Positions 25,301 to 35,600 of a stretch of DNA of 46,913 bases are shown in pieces (position 1 is the stretch's first letter; each line of letters starts with the position of its first letter). Below the pieces are notes generated by a model. It saw nothing but the letters and a program-made list of their open reading frames with translations. It searched no databases and was not told the DNA's origin. Both the position numbers and the translations under genes were made by a program. This stretch comes from Pseudomonadota bacterium (GTDB lineage Bacteria; Pseudomonadota; Gammaproteobacteria; Acidiferrobacterales; UBA6901). The DNA is taken from assembly GCA_021785795.1 (NCBI GenBank), contig JAJYEK010000018.1, positions 1 through 46,913 of the forward strand, read 5' to 3'.

Positions 25301-26307
25301 AACAGCGTCACCAAGCGGTCGCCATTCGCGTTCTTGGCACGCACGGAGCCCTGCACCCGCACTTCAGGATAGGCCTTGTCCGGCGCCTGATGAGGAATAA
25401 CGCCTTCACTGAGCGGCAGCACCAGCTTGCCCCCGCAGGGGATGCGTTGCCAGACCTTGGCCTTGGTCTGCTCCTCGGCACCGGTTTCTTTGTTCTTGCT
25501 GGAGCGAAAGATCTCATGCTCGTCACTGCGCTCATAGCGACCCCAGCGCACCTCGATCTCGACCCGTTCCGCATCGCCATCGACGCAGAAGGTCATACCA
25601 AGGCTGCTCGGCACCAGCGATTGATTGCTGGCGACGTCGATCTCGTCGGCGGAGTCGGACTCAGGCTCCACCCGTCCGGGCGCCGTCCCGAACTCGGCAC
25701 CGGGTTCGTGCTGGCCGGGCACGATGGGATCGGCGGGCTCCTCGACCTCGTCCTCGGCCAGCGGGCCATCCAGCCCTTCGATCCCACCTCGGGCACTTTC
25801 GCGCGGTGCCAGCTTGCCGACCAGATAGCGGTCGCGCACACTCATGTCCACGATGCACTCGTGCGGGCCGCCTGCTGGGCCGAGAAGGTCATCCACAACG
25901 GCCAGTTGAAGCAGTTCGCGGGTATAGGCCCCATCCTCGACCGGCGGCACCCCGTCTACGGTCTGCTGCAGCGCCGTGGTCAAGACCGCGACGAATTCCT
26001 CCCACCGGATGCGACCAACGCTGCCCGACGGCGGCGGGACCAGAGAGACGTTGGCGATCGGCACCGGAACGTCGGCGACGGACACCCGATCGAAGAAGAT
26101 CGTAATGGTTTCGAGGTCGGGACGGAGCCGCAGCACGCGCCCGGCGCGGACGATCCTCCCCGCGGGATTCAGCACGACCACCCAATCGCCGTCAGCGATA
26201 GCCTGATACAGAGAGCGGTCCCCCTTCACCACCAGGGTGTAGGGCGAGACCCTGCGATCGGTGCCGAGATCGCGATCGACGGCGATCCATGCGTTGGGTG
26301 TCGTCAT
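22315..26307 (-). CDS. drmA: DISARM helicase DrmA
   Basis: A 1330-residue SF2 helicase. Motif I is WFPTGGGKTEAYLG (about 605-618), motif II is the unusual DEFH (869-872) in QDEFHLISGPLGTMVGLYE, and the C-terminal lobe has TNMLSVGVDVNRLGLMVVNG and motif VI QATSRVGRSFPG (about 1124-1135). A Cys4 zinc site (CPWCG, then CGDKKGRC) sits between the motifs. The N-terminal 500 residues are the DrmA-specific part. DrmA binds and moves on DNA with DrmB, whose gene overlaps its stop. It starts 12 bases after the GHKL gene. Length and motifs match the DISARM core protein. Confidence 0.95.
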   Translation of the reverse strand: MTTPNAWIAVDRDLGTDRRVSPYTLVVKGDRSLYQAIADGDWVVVLNPAGRIVRAGRVLRLRPDLETITIFFDRVSVADVPVPIANVSLVPPPSGSVGRIRWEEFVAVLTTALQQTVDGVPPVEDGAYTRELLQLAVVDDLLGPAGGPHECIVDMSVRDRYLVGKLAPRESARGGIEGLDGPLAEDEVEEPADPIVPGQHEPGAEFGTAPGRVEPESDSADEIDVASNQSLVPSSLGMTFCVDGDAERVEIEVRWGRYERSDEHEIFRSSKNKETGAEEQTKAKVWQRIPCGGKLVLPLSEGVIPHQAPDKAYPEVRVQGSVRAKNANGDRLVTLFLVNAQEEPDTNRDTAWVFQPELVVRSEAEAPKHAIFRRRPVLDADGMDLERESLEMIYRNRVEFAVGHGVAVHAETADDVMLATELRTTVMPQYEVQVTETPGVDPADRPAMKEMMSSGLLDMQRLATLDADALGDALNLLTEDYAAWIDEQRARIGKDVVGYDAQATQALDRCQEIHTRLQKGIDTLKGDVNALAAFRFANRAMATQRVRSQYALEVRRGNDVTVEQLDVLKNRSWRPFQLAFLLLSIPSLAGPTHPDRVQPVEAYADLLWFPTGGGKTEAYLGVAAFTMAIRRMQGNLGGYDGSRGLAVIMRYTLRLLTLQQFQRAATLICAMEVLRREALAKGDESLGTEPFTIGLWVGNKVTPGTTEDSHRAIEDIRNPGKYNAGAASPAQLTSCPWCGSEIAPGRDVEVDKRHGRTFVYCGDKKGRCDFSKGKSSKLPQAGIPALVVDEEIYHHPPTMMIATVDKFAMMAWRGQVRTLFGRVGQECERHGLLWQGADCNGNHQAGKGLGATKVKNISPIRPPDLIIQDEFHLISGPLGTMVGLYETAVDELCSWKLGEHSIRPKIIASTATVRKAREQMNNVFMRRVSVFPPHGLDVEDNYFSVQRPIEDKPGRRYLGVCSPGSSRPAMLIRVYTAFLTAAQALFDRFGEPADPYMTVVGYFNSLRELGGMKRLAEDDVQTRSYRVQMSMVARPALAQRSVSNIRELTSRVSSQDIPKYLDNLEVKFKAEFDAVTGKYVTKWQEGDTRAIDVVLATNMLSVGVDVNRLGLMVVNGQPKGTAEYIQATSRVGRSFPGLVCTVLTWARPRDLSHYETFEHYHATFYKHVEAQSVTPFSPRAMDRGLTGSLLSLMRLENDEFSPNEGAGKLDKPNQSEIMEAIAVLVRRAWNVSELSSTKSLAEQELKERADEWAKEVGKGGRILAYEKRGPDKDKTVALIRSPGIQAWDHWTVPMSMREVEPGVRLIMNTSRITEDHDWKPRPLTKDEERT

Positions 26308-26319
26308 GCTGCTAGCACC

Positions 26320-28287
26320 TCAAATCTTGTTCACGATGTTTTCGAGTTTGTCGAGCTCCTTGCTCTTTTCGATGTAGGCCGCATAGGCTTCCTGCGCTCC
26401 ACGGAGCAACGTGTCGTAATGGACGATGCGGCTGCCCGGTGAAACTGCGGCCATCGATGACTTGAGGCGCTCAGGATTTGTGGCCTCTTCATCGACTGGC
26501 AACCCGATCACGAACACGACCTCAATGTTCGGTGTCGGCTCGTTCTGCACGAGCAAAATCTTCTTGAGCTTGTCTACGTAGGTCTGGCCCTGCTCTTGGA
26601 GCTCGATCAGCTTCATCTTGCGACCGACCTTCTTCAGTTCAACCACGATGTGCTTTCCGGCAGTCGTCCGGTACTTGATGTCGACGCGCCCGAGCTTTTC
26701 CTTCTCGGTCAAATCTTCAACGACGACGCCTTCGCTCAACAATCGAGTCTCCATGACCTCGCTACCCGTAGCCCGATCCCACGAAGGGTCGAGCAACCAG
26801 AGATGGTCGAAAAGATACTTCTGGAGCAGCTTCTCCTTCTCGTCGGCATCGACGATCTTCTGGAAGGCGCGGATGGCTTCGAGCCGTGACCGCACGATGT
26901 CGCGGTAGAGCGAATCCTCCAGCGCATCTCGATCGGCGAGCACGGCCAACAACTTGTCGGCGCTCTCCACCCCTGCCACGAATTCATCCGTGGAGCCACG
27001 CAACTTCATGCGTTCGAAAGCAAGAATGCCATGCTTGTAGAGGAGCTTGCGGTCGTCCTCGTCGTCCACCGGCAGTGCGCTCAGTTTGGCGATCAGAGTC
27101 TCCGCATTCTTCCTGTGGCCTTCGCGGAGCGTGTCCAACCATTCGGCGAGAGCTGGAGAAGTTTCCTTGGCCTTCTCGATTTCGTGCTTTCTGCGCCACT
27201 CGTTCCAGCGTTTTTCGAGCTTGTTGAGCTGCGACCCAAGGAAAACGATCAACTGGATGTACCGCTCGTCATCCTCTTGCACGCGCTGGCGGTCGCTGGT
27301 CGCAATGTCCGGCTGATCGTCGGTATCAAGGAAATCCGCCTCGATCTGTCCAGTGAGGTATTTCGTGTAGAGCCGCCCATCGTTCAGACGGTCGAGGACG
27401 TTCTCATGAAACAGGCGGCCTCGGGCAAAAACCACGATCCCGTTCAGGTTGCCTGCTTCGTCGTCGTCGAGGTCTTTGGGTTTGCGTGCGGTGCCGAGCC
27501 AGCCGCTCACGCGCCACGCCGATTCCCAAGCCTCAAACCGCGCAGGCAGCGACTCGCGCTCCACGGCATGAGCGATAGTGCTGGCTTCCGGCTCATAGTC
27601 CTCGAACGTCCAGAGGAACTGAACTTTTGGCAAGTCGCCACGATCGGTCGCCATGATGGGCTGGCCGTTGATCTTGATCTCGAAACCGTTGGTCTGACCA
27701 ATGATCGAAAAACGCCGTGCCAGCCGCTTGCGCAGTGCGCCGACGCCCCTGCCGAGTCGCTGCCGCTTGATCTCGCGTAATACGAGCTTCGTTCCCTGTG
27801 TCACCGTGAGCGTATTGCCCGCCAGCGGCTCCGGGTGATATGCCCGCCTTTCCTGCACGGCCTGCTGGATGCCCGGCACGCTCATGCGAAAACCGTGCTT
27901 GCCGCCATTCTTGGCAGACTGCACTTCGATGACGTTGGCGACCGAAAACAGCGACAGCTTGCCCAGCCCCTTGCGGCCCATGACCAAACGGCCGTTGGCT
28001 GTCCTGCCTCCGTGTTCCGCGTCCTCGTCACGGCGACGGTAGCCGACACGCAGGTACTTGCCGTTTAGGTCATCGACGGACATACCAATGCCGTCGTCCT
28101 CGATCTCGATCCATTCGCTGTTCGGATCGACGCGAATCTGTACGCTCGACGCATCTGCGTCCCATGCGTTGGCCACCGCTTCCGTCAGGACGGCGGCGAT
28201 ATTGCTGTATAGGTTGATGCCGAGATGTTCGAGAACGTTGAGATCGACGGTCATTTGGAACGTCGGCGTAGCTTGGTTTTGAGTCAT
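26320..28287 (-). CDS. GHKL ATPase fused to a PD-(D/E)XK nuclease, inside the DISARM operon
   Basis: A 655-residue protein. The N-terminal HSP90/MutL-like ATPase has its N-box EAVANAWDA (about 35-43), DDGIGM (64-69) and GRKGLGK (about 104-110). After a long helical middle region, the C-terminus has a PD-(D/E)XK nuclease core: GRVDIKY (D536) and VVELKK (E550, K552). The start overlaps the drmMI stop by ATGA and drmA follows after 12 bases, so it is a full member of the operon. It is not one of the standard drm genes. BbrUII/HgiDII-type restriction proteins are ATP-binding proteins I recall as possibly related, so it may be a restriction enzyme paired with the cytosine methyltransferase (inference). 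Confidence 0.85.
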   Translation of the reverse strand: MTQNQATPTFQMTVDLNVLEHLGINLYSNIAAVLTEAVANAWDADASSVQIRVDPNSEWIEIEDDGIGMSVDDLNGKYLRVGYRRRDEDAEHGGRTANGRLVMGRKGLGKLSLFSVANVIEVQSAKNGGKHGFRMSVPGIQQAVQERRAYHPEPLAGNTLTVTQGTKLVLREIKRQRLGRGVGALRKRLARRFSIIGQTNGFEIKINGQPIMATDRGDLPKVQFLWTFEDYEPEASTIAHAVERESLPARFEAWESAWRVSGWLGTARKPKDLDDDEAGNLNGIVVFARGRLFHENVLDRLNDGRLYTKYLTGQIEADFLDTDDQPDIATSDRQRVQEDDERYIQLIVFLGSQLNKLEKRWNEWRRKHEIEKAKETSPALAEWLDTLREGHRKNAETLIAKLSALPVDDEDDRKLLYKHGILAFERMKLRGSTDEFVAGVESADKLLAVLADRDALEDSLYRDIVRSRLEAIRAFQKIVDADEKEKLLQKYLFDHLWLLDPSWDRATGSEVMETRLLSEGVVVEDLTEKEKLGRVDIKYRTTAGKHIVVELKKVGRKMKLIELQEQGQTYVDKLKKILLVQNEPTPNIEVVFVIGLPVDEEATNPERLKSSMAAVSPGSRIVHYDTLLRGAQEAYAAYIEKSKELDKLENIVNKI

Positions 28288-31200
28288 GACGTCCCCCCGT
28301 CGCGGTTGTCCCCGTTGCCGGGTTGGATGCGATAACGGCCGCCGCGCCGCCCGCCTTGGCGTTCGACGCTGCCGCCCGAGATTAGGCCGTTGATCGCAGC
28401 GTTCCACTGGCCGTCCGTGATGCCGGTGGCGGCCAGGACGTCGGCCTTGGCGTGCCAGCCGTCGTGTGCACTTAGGAAACCGATGATCGCCGTGGATGGC
28501 GTCGCGCCATTGGCGGTGGTGGTGGCGCCTGTCCCGAAGTCGAGCGAGCGCTGAGCCGTTGCGGTGGCGCTAGCGGTGCGACCAGCGCGTGGGTTACGAG
28601 TAGAAACGCGCCGTGTGGCGTTGGCATGCAGCTCTTGGGCGACTTCCTCCTCGTATCGCTGACGGTTCAATTCCGATAGCCGCCGCAACACTTCGACGCG
28701 CGCGGCCTCCGAGATGGTGAATCGGACGCGGTCGTTCTCCGGCAAGTATGGCACATCGTGAAAACCGTGTTCGAGATCCAGGTCGTCCCAGCCATAGGCT
28801 CGCAGGACAACTTCGTCAATTTGACGATGCAGATCGCGCAGGCAGCGAAACCGCGAATCCGTGTCATAAGAATCGTGAAATCGCCTATAGAGTTTTGTGA
28901 GTCCGATATGTTCATCTCGCATTATCTCGGCGCGTAGCGTGTGGTATGATAACCCGATGCTGGCCAAATGCGATTCGGAAGTTAGGGCTGGCGTATCAGG
29001 CGTCGGGAATGGTTCGAAAGCATCAGTCAAGCTATAGCGCAGATCGTTCTTAAGTTTCGAGGAGAACTGCCAGGCAAAAACACAATGAATATTGGACTGC
29101 AGCAGGGCGAAATATGCCGTTGAATCCAGTGCGAACACGACTACCTGATCGGAAAAGACGGATTTAGAATCAACAAGCGCAAATGCAAGCGTCTTGCTCA
29201 CGCGCGCGACCACCAAACAATACCCCAACGCTCGCTGCTCTGGCGACCATGAAGCGGGGTGCTGACGAAATACTGAACCGCGACCAATCGCATGATATAA
29301 GCCCGGCCTCGCATTCCAATGCAACCACCAAGTCGACATGACGTTGCGGTAGGAATCCTGTTTGCTCTTCGCAAGGCGTTCCGCGTAAACGTTCTCTACT
29401 AAATGCTCATATGGTTGCGGGTAGGTCTTTGCGGTCTCCTCGGACCAGTCCCAGAAATTGATGACAAAGCGACTCGCTCGTTGGTCCGACGTGGAATTGA
29501 GATCGTCGCCGTTAACGTAGGGCAAGACCACGTCTGCATTTCGAGGGTCATCAAGAAACATTCTCTTCCCCTCTTCTAGTGTTAGAACGAATCCCATTCC
29601 AAGCACATATGAGCCGAGATAAGCCAGATTGCTGTTTGCTGAGAGCGAGCGTGGTGTCCATGCATCTTGCGACGAGAGGAATGCCGAAATGTGGGCGACC
29701 GGCTTTCCCGAAAGGCTTTTACTTCCTTTCCACGCCCCCTTGAAGAGGTGAATTCGGCTTGTGACTACGGCAGCCTTTCCGGGCCATGGCTCGTTAGGGT
29801 ATCCGGCGTAGATAGTGGCCCCATTCCGAAGCATCCACTCTAGACTGCCCTGCCTAGTGTCACCCTCCGCAATAGTGTTTGTTGCTAACAATCCATAAGC
29901 GCCATATGAGCGCAGTAGGTCGAATGCGCGTCGAAAGAAATGCCCAACAAGATCAACATCCTTGTTTGCATGGTTGTGGAGAACCGTCAAGAACGTGCTA
30001 TAGGCCGTCCCCATCGCAGTGCTGATCCTCCGACCGCCTAAAAACGGGGGATTTCCAACAATACCGTCAAAGCCGGCGCGTTTGCGTGCGAACACCTCCG
30101 GAAATTCCAGGGACCAATGGAAAGGTTTCCGCGTGGGCTTATTGGCAGGTAGGCTGGTGGAAAGTACTGCGACCGATTTGCGACGCATCGAGGTGAGCCC
30201 CTCCCGGTCACCGTCGAGGGCCTGTCCGGCCTGAACAGTCAGTGACGCCAGCGAGCTTTCCAGGGCCGCGCCATTGCCGCCCGATGCGAACACTTCCCCG
30301 ATGAACGCATCGGCGATGAGCTCCGGCACCTCGAGCTTTTGTCGCGCATCGGCATCCAGCCGCGCCATCACCTCGACGTCGTGGATGTCTCGAATCGGCA
30401 TTTCGCGCAGCCGCTGGCGCAACTCAATCGCCTCGTGTACCGCCCGCGCGATGTTCTGCCCAAACAGGCGCTGCTGGCCCTTGCCAGTCGGCGCCATCGA
30501 GAGTTCGGTGAGTTGATCCAGGCGATGGATGCCGAGCAGACTGTCGCCGCAGCGCAGGTTGTGGTCGAGGAAGCCGAAGGGTCGGCCTTTGGCGAGCGTG
30601 ACCAGCCAGATCGACAATTTGGCGAGTTCCACGGCGAGCGGATTCAGGTCCACGCCGTACAGGCAGCGCTCGGCGATGAGGCGGCGGGCGATCACTGTGC
30701 GCACCTCGGTGTCGCGGGGCAGAGGTTCCTTGGTGTTTAGCGCGTCCAAGACCTCGCCATCCACGCTGACACTCTTGCCTGCGGCTTCGACCAGCGCCCA
30801 AGCCTCGACGAGGCGATCGGCCAACCAGCGGCAGGCCTGCACCAGGAAGGCGCCCGAGCCCATGGCCGGGTCGCAGATCTTGAGGTCGAGCAACTCGGCG
30901 GGAGACTTCAGCACCCAGCGTTCGCGCGGGAGGCCTTCTGCCGGCCCCACGTAGGCGATCGGTGTCAGCGTCTCGGTGACGATGGCCTCGGTGAGCGATT
31001 TCGGGGTGTAGTGGGTGCCGGTCTCGCGCCGGTCGGAGCCGGTGGTGACGATGAAGGCGCCGGCGGGATAGACCAGCGGATAGCCCCAAGGGTCGGTGCG
31101 CACCAGATAACCGAAGGGCTTGATGCGGTCGCGCAGCGCCGCATCGCCGTGGCAGACGGCCAACAGTCGGTCGGCGAGCGCATCGTCCATCGGACGCGCC

Positions 31201-32666
31201 AGATCATTGCGCACACGGCTGGCGGAACTGCCGGAACGCTGCTGGAGCAGTTCGGACAGCCGCTCGGCACCGTCGAGCCGTGCGGATTCAAGCTCGGCCA
31301 GCGTGACCCAAGGCGACTGGGCGCTCTTGGTGGCATCGAGTTCCAGCGTGACCTCGGCGGTACGCTTGACGGTGCGCTCCAGTAGGCCCTCATAGACGTA
31401 GCCGATCTGCTCGACGTCCAGCGCCCGGTAGGACAGCGTGCGCCCCTGGAATTGCTGGATGGCTTCGAGCAGTAGCAAGACGGTGCGGTTGTCGATGGGC
31501 AGCGGCTTGGCGACGTCAATGCGCCAGTCGGAGCCTTTGGCACGGCCTTCGAGGAATGGGAATCGGTCCGGGTCGAACAGCGAGCCACCCAGCGCTGGCA
31601 GGCGCAGGTTCTCGTGTTCGATGCCATCGAATACGGCGCGGAAGACGGCCAGCAAGCGCGACCAGGCATCCCAGCGACGTTCGAGAATCTCTTCGGATTC
31701 CTTGCGCAACTGCATGCGCAACGTCGAGAGGGCGTAATTGGCCTCGTAGCGCTCGTCGCCGAGCAACAGCAAGCCGCGCTCTTCGGCGGAGAGCAGAAAC
31801 ACCAGCCGCATCATCACCGTCAGTGCGGCTTCGTAGAGTTCCGGCTCCCTCACGTCACGCAGCAATTCGCGGTCGCGGTCCTGGTCGGCCTTGTCGAGTG
31901 CCTGGATCAGCACTTCGACGGCTCGGCGAACCTGCTCACCGAGGGCGTCGGTGACTTCGTCCTGATACTTCAGCGAGCGGTCGAACAGCGCCGGCAATTG
32001 TTCGGACTCATCGACGAAGAAGCGCCGAATGCCCAGCAGATGCACGAAGGCTTGCAGGGTGATGGGCTCCTGACTCCAGATGCGGGCGTACCAGCTGGCG
32101 AAGGTGGTCATGGAACCCACTGGCGCATCGATCAGCATCCAGCGCTCGCCGTTGGTCACCAGCCCCAGGCGACAGCCGGCGGCACGGCACAGTTGGATCA
32201 TGCGATCAGCAGGTGTGGCGACCCAGCCGTCCCGCTTCAGCGTTGCATCGAGGTCGACGTCCTGGTCGTAAGTGTGGATCAGCATCAGCGGCTTGTTGGC
32301 CCTTTGCTCGTCGATCACCGCGAGGTCAGGAGACAAGGCCACGCCATGTTCCGGCAGGCTGACACTCAGATTGGCTGCACACCAGTCGGCGCGCTTAAGG
32401 ACATCGCCTTTGCTATCTTCGTCGAGCTCCAGGCCACGCGACAGCACCTCGTCGATCCACGCAGCGTGCAACTCGGCGAACTGCGCGTCTTCCAACTCCA
32501 GCGCTTCACGCCATTCCTCGTAGGCCTGACGCAGCCGTTTGCGTTTGACCCCATCGAGTTCTTCCAGGCCTTGCGGGAAGGTCTCTGTGAGGACGGGAAC
32601 GGCGAGAAAGGGACCGGAAATCTCGATGAGCGCGAGCCAGTCGTGGTGCACGGTGTTGGCGCTCAT
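28284..32666 (-). CDS. drmMI: DISARM adenine methyltransferase DrmMI
   Basis: A 1460-residue Eco57I/PglX-like N6-adenine methyltransferase. The S-adenosylmethionine motif is DPAMGSGAF (599-607) and the catalytic motif is NPPF (872-875). In class 1 DISARM this enzyme marks host DNA. No pglZ gene is present, so I do not call it BREX PglX. It overlaps drmD by ATGA at its start and the GHKL gene by ATGA at its end. DNA for residues about 876-1268, just after NPPF where target recognition is expected, is clearly A+T-richer (sample lines 42-48% G+C against 62% nearby by hand count). This suggests an exchanged recognition segment. The C-terminal 60 residues look like a winged helix (GWHAKADVLAATGITDGQWN). 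Confidence 0.92.
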   Translation of the reverse strand: MSANTVHHDWLALIEISGPFLAVPVLTETFPQGLEELDGVKRKRLRQAYEEWREALELEDAQFAELHAAWIDEVLSRGLELDEDSKGDVLKRADWCAANLSVSLPEHGVALSPDLAVIDEQRANKPLMLIHTYDQDVDLDATLKRDGWVATPADRMIQLCRAAGCRLGLVTNGERWMLIDAPVGSMTTFASWYARIWSQEPITLQAFVHLLGIRRFFVDESEQLPALFDRSLKYQDEVTDALGEQVRRAVEVLIQALDKADQDRDRELLRDVREPELYEAALTVMMRLVFLLSAEERGLLLLGDERYEANYALSTLRMQLRKESEEILERRWDAWSRLLAVFRAVFDGIEHENLRLPALGGSLFDPDRFPFLEGRAKGSDWRIDVAKPLPIDNRTVLLLLEAIQQFQGRTLSYRALDVEQIGYVYEGLLERTVKRTAEVTLELDATKSAQSPWVTLAELESARLDGAERLSELLQQRSGSSASRVRNDLARPMDDALADRLLAVCHGDAALRDRIKPFGYLVRTDPWGYPLVYPAGAFIVTTGSDRRETGTHYTPKSLTEAIVTETLTPIAYVGPAEGLPRERWVLKSPAELLDLKICDPAMGSGAFLVQACRWLADRLVEAWALVEAAGKSVSVDGEVLDALNTKEPLPRDTEVRTVIARRLIAERCLYGVDLNPLAVELAKLSIWLVTLAKGRPFGFLDHNLRCGDSLLGIHRLDQLTELSMAPTGKGQQRLFGQNIARAVHEAIELRQRLREMPIRDIHDVEVMARLDADARQKLEVPELIADAFIGEVFASGGNGAALESSLASLTVQAGQALDGDREGLTSMRRKSVAVLSTSLPANKPTRKPFHWSLEFPEVFARKRAGFDGIVGNPPFLGGRRISTAMGTAYSTFLTVLHNHANKDVDLVGHFFRRAFDLLRSYGAYGLLATNTIAEGDTRQGSLEWMLRNGATIYAGYPNEPWPGKAAVVTSRIHLFKGAWKGSKSLSGKPVAHISAFLSSQDAWTPRSLSANSNLAYLGSYVLGMGFVLTLEEGKRMFLDDPRNADVVLPYVNGDDLNSTSDQRASRFVINFWDWSEETAKTYPQPYEHLVENVYAERLAKSKQDSYRNVMSTWWLHWNARPGLYHAIGRGSVFRQHPASWSPEQRALGYCLVVARVSKTLAFALVDSKSVFSDQVVVFALDSTAYFALLQSNIHCVFAWQFSSKLKNDLRYSLTDAFEPFPTPDTPALTSESHLASIGLSYHTLRAEIMRDEHIGLTKLYRRFHDSYDTDSRFRCLRDLHRQIDEVVLRAYGWDDLDLEHGFHDVPYLPENDRVRFTISEAARVEVLRRLSELNRQRYEEEVAQELHANATRRVSTRNPRAGRTASATATAQRSLDFGTGATTTANGATPSTAIIGFLSAHDGWHAKADVLAATGITDGQWNAAINGLISGGSVERQGGRRGGRYRIQPGNGDNRDGGTS

Positions 32667-35600
32667 GCCGCACCCCCTTTCGCAGCGGATTCGGGAACCA
32701 GAAAGATCACCGCGACCGGGAAAGTGCGGTCATAGAGCTTGGCGTAGCGGGCTTCGATGGCCTGAACCTCCTGGATGCGCTCTGCCGGGATGCGCGCGAG
32801 ACGCGCCTCCAATGCAGCGGTATCGCGTCTGATCTGGGTGCGCTCGTCCTCGGTGAAGAACGATAGCTGTTCGGGCTGCTGATCTTTCTCCAACTCGTTC
32901 TGTATCGCCTTCTCCAGTTCGCCGAGCACCGCGCCGATATCGTCGATCTCCTGCTGTTTGCGGTTTTGCAGAGTGTTCGCCAGGAACTCGAGTCTGTCCT
33001 TGGAACGGGCGTTCACCGTCTGCAGGATGGCCTGCTGGGATCGATCGAAGCGCACGCGGAGGGCATCGAACAGCGCATCGTTCGCAGTGAGGGGCTGCGC
33101 CTCATCCAGCCACTGCTGGACACGCGTGACGCCCTCTTCGCGCCGGAACGCCTGATCGCGCAGGTAGCCCGCCGAGATGGTCAGTTCTTCATGTAGGCGA
33201 TGGTGGTTGCCGCCGGTGACGACCAGTCGCGAGATGACGATCACGGCTGGGCCTTCGATGCTGCCATCCGGCAAGGTGCGCACGGTGACTCGATGTAGTT
33301 TCTTCACGTCGTCCTGCGCCCAGACCTCGGCGCGCAATAGACGCAGGCACATCTGCACCAGCCGATGATTCAGATGGACCAGCACGACATCATCCCGTCC
33401 CTTGGCCACCGCGTGGTCGAAGGTGATGGGACGTATCTGCTGGGTATGGGGGTGCCGCAGGCCCTCCAGGCAGCGCGCCCACGACCCCGAGAGAGGCGGC
33501 AACCTGAATACACTGCTCTCGGGTGCATCCGGGAGGGCGAAGGGTTCCAACGGAGGTCGGCCGGCCAACGCGAGGCCCGTCTTCACCGCCATCTGGATGT
33601 GATCGGGGGTCAGGTGAAAATCCTGCCGTGTGGCGATGAGCCTTTCGTGCAGCTTGGCGACGCGTTCTTTCAGCTCACGTTCGGCGCGCACGAAGCGTCG
33701 GGCCTTGGCGATCTTGGCTTCCGCGACGCGGGTGTCCAGATCCTTCAAGGAACCTCCGATGAGGCCAGACATTTGCGGCGCGATGACCGGATTGACGCTG
33801 CCCATGTCGGCGCGCATCGATTCCAGCTTGCGCAGTGCGCGCAGGATGTCCGCGCCATGGCCACCCACAGAGGCATGTCCCTGGCCACCGCCGTCGACGG
33901 GGTGCCAGATCAGCACTTCCTTCTCGCGTTGTCCGTGACGATCGATACGCCCATTGCGCTGCTCCATCACGTTGGGGTTGTAGGGGATCTCCAGATGGAG
34001 GAGGCAGTTGCAGTGGTTCTGCAAGTCGATACCTTCGGAGGCCGCATCGGTCGCGAGCAGGACGCGGACGGGGGAATCCTTGGGCGAGGCCTGGAAGGCG
34101 GCTTTGATGGGCTCCCGCTCATCCTGAGTGAGTCCACCGTGAAGCAGGCCGAGCCGTTCACCGCCGAAGCCATGGCTGGCGAGGATCTCGTGCATCCACT
34201 GGTGTGTGGTGCGGTATTCGGTGAACAGGATCACCCGGCGATCGTTCCACTGGCCGCCCGGCTTGAGATTGGCCGACAGCCAGTCGAGGATGGCCCTGGC
34301 CTTGGAGTCGGCCTGGTTCTTGGCGCGCTGTGCCCATTGTCTCAGGTCGGCCAGCATTCGCTGCTGTTCATGGGTCGGCGGCTGGGATCGGCGTGATGCC
34401 TCCTCGACCGCCTCCGACTGGGCTTTCTCGACCTCCCGATCATTGGCATAGTCCTCGTCGGCTTTCTGGATGGCCTTATGCAGGATGCGCTCGGCCATGG
34501 CATCTCGTGCTTCGGGCTTGGCACCATTCGGCAGCGAGACGATGTGCCTCTCGAGCGTGGAGGCGAACGCGGCGGGCGACGAGAACAGGCGCTTCTTGAG
34601 CAGTTGATTGACGAACGACGTGCCGAAGGTGCTGCCGGTCTTCTCTGCGCCTTTCTCGCGACTGGCGCAGTAATCATCCAGCTTCTGATGGATCTCCCGT
34701 TCCTCGGCCGTATAAGGGACCGCTAGCGCCTGTAGCTTACGCTGGGCGTACAGGGGTTTGCCGTCGGCGTCGACGAGATCACTCTTCAGCCGACGGATCA
34801 TTACCTGGCTCAACTGCTTCTCGTCGGGGAGGATGTTCCGGGCGAAACGCTGGTCGTCCAGCAATTCCAACAGCGAAGTGAACGATTCGGTGTAGCCGTT
34901 GTGCGGTGTCGCGGTCAGGAACAGCCGATGCTGGAAATGCGGGCTGATCGCACGGATGAACCGTGTGCGTTGGCTCTCGAGTGCGTAATGCGCGCCGGCG
35001 GCGGGGGCAACGTTGTGCGCTTCGTCCACGACCAGGAGATCGAACTTGCGCGGATGGCCTGCATGGGGCGGAAGGACATCACGCATGGCACGCAGCCCTT
35101 CGCCGCTCTTGGCCCAGTCCATCGAGGCGATGAGGCGTGGGTGGGAGGTCCATGGATTGGCGTGGATGCCCCGTTCGCGCCGCAGTTGCTTGATGTAGGC
35201 GCTGTCGACCACGCGGAACTCCAGGCCGAACTTCTCGAGCATCTCGACACGCCATTTCTCCTGGAGCGACGCGGGGCAGACGACCAGAACGGTGCGTACA
35301 CGATGTCGCAGCAGCATCTCTTGGATGACCAGCCCTGCCTCGATGGTCTTGCCCAGACCGACGTCGTCGGCGATGAGGAGGTTGACGCGGGCCATGTCGA
35401 TGGCGCGTACCAGAGGGTCGAGCTGGAAGTCCTCGATACTGATGCCGCTACGGAATGGCGCCTGCAGAAATCCCCTGTCGGCATTTGTGGCGGCACCCCA
35501 ACGGACCGCATCCAGGAAGGATTCGAGCGTGTCCGAGTCATCCTGCCCCGTGATGGATGGCAAGCCTGCGCGTTCGATGACCTGAGCGCCTGGCTCGATT

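Noticed and set aside
25201..26442. 413-codon plus-strand frame
   Set aside because: Antisense to drmA and the end of the GHKL gene.
28284..32666. BREX PglX
   Set aside because: No pglZ, brxC or brxL nearby; flanked by drmD and drmA, so DISARM DrmMI fits better.
31614..34396. Long plus-strand frames of 343-373 codons
   Set aside because: Antisense shadows of drmMI and drmD; no motif or ribosome-binding site.
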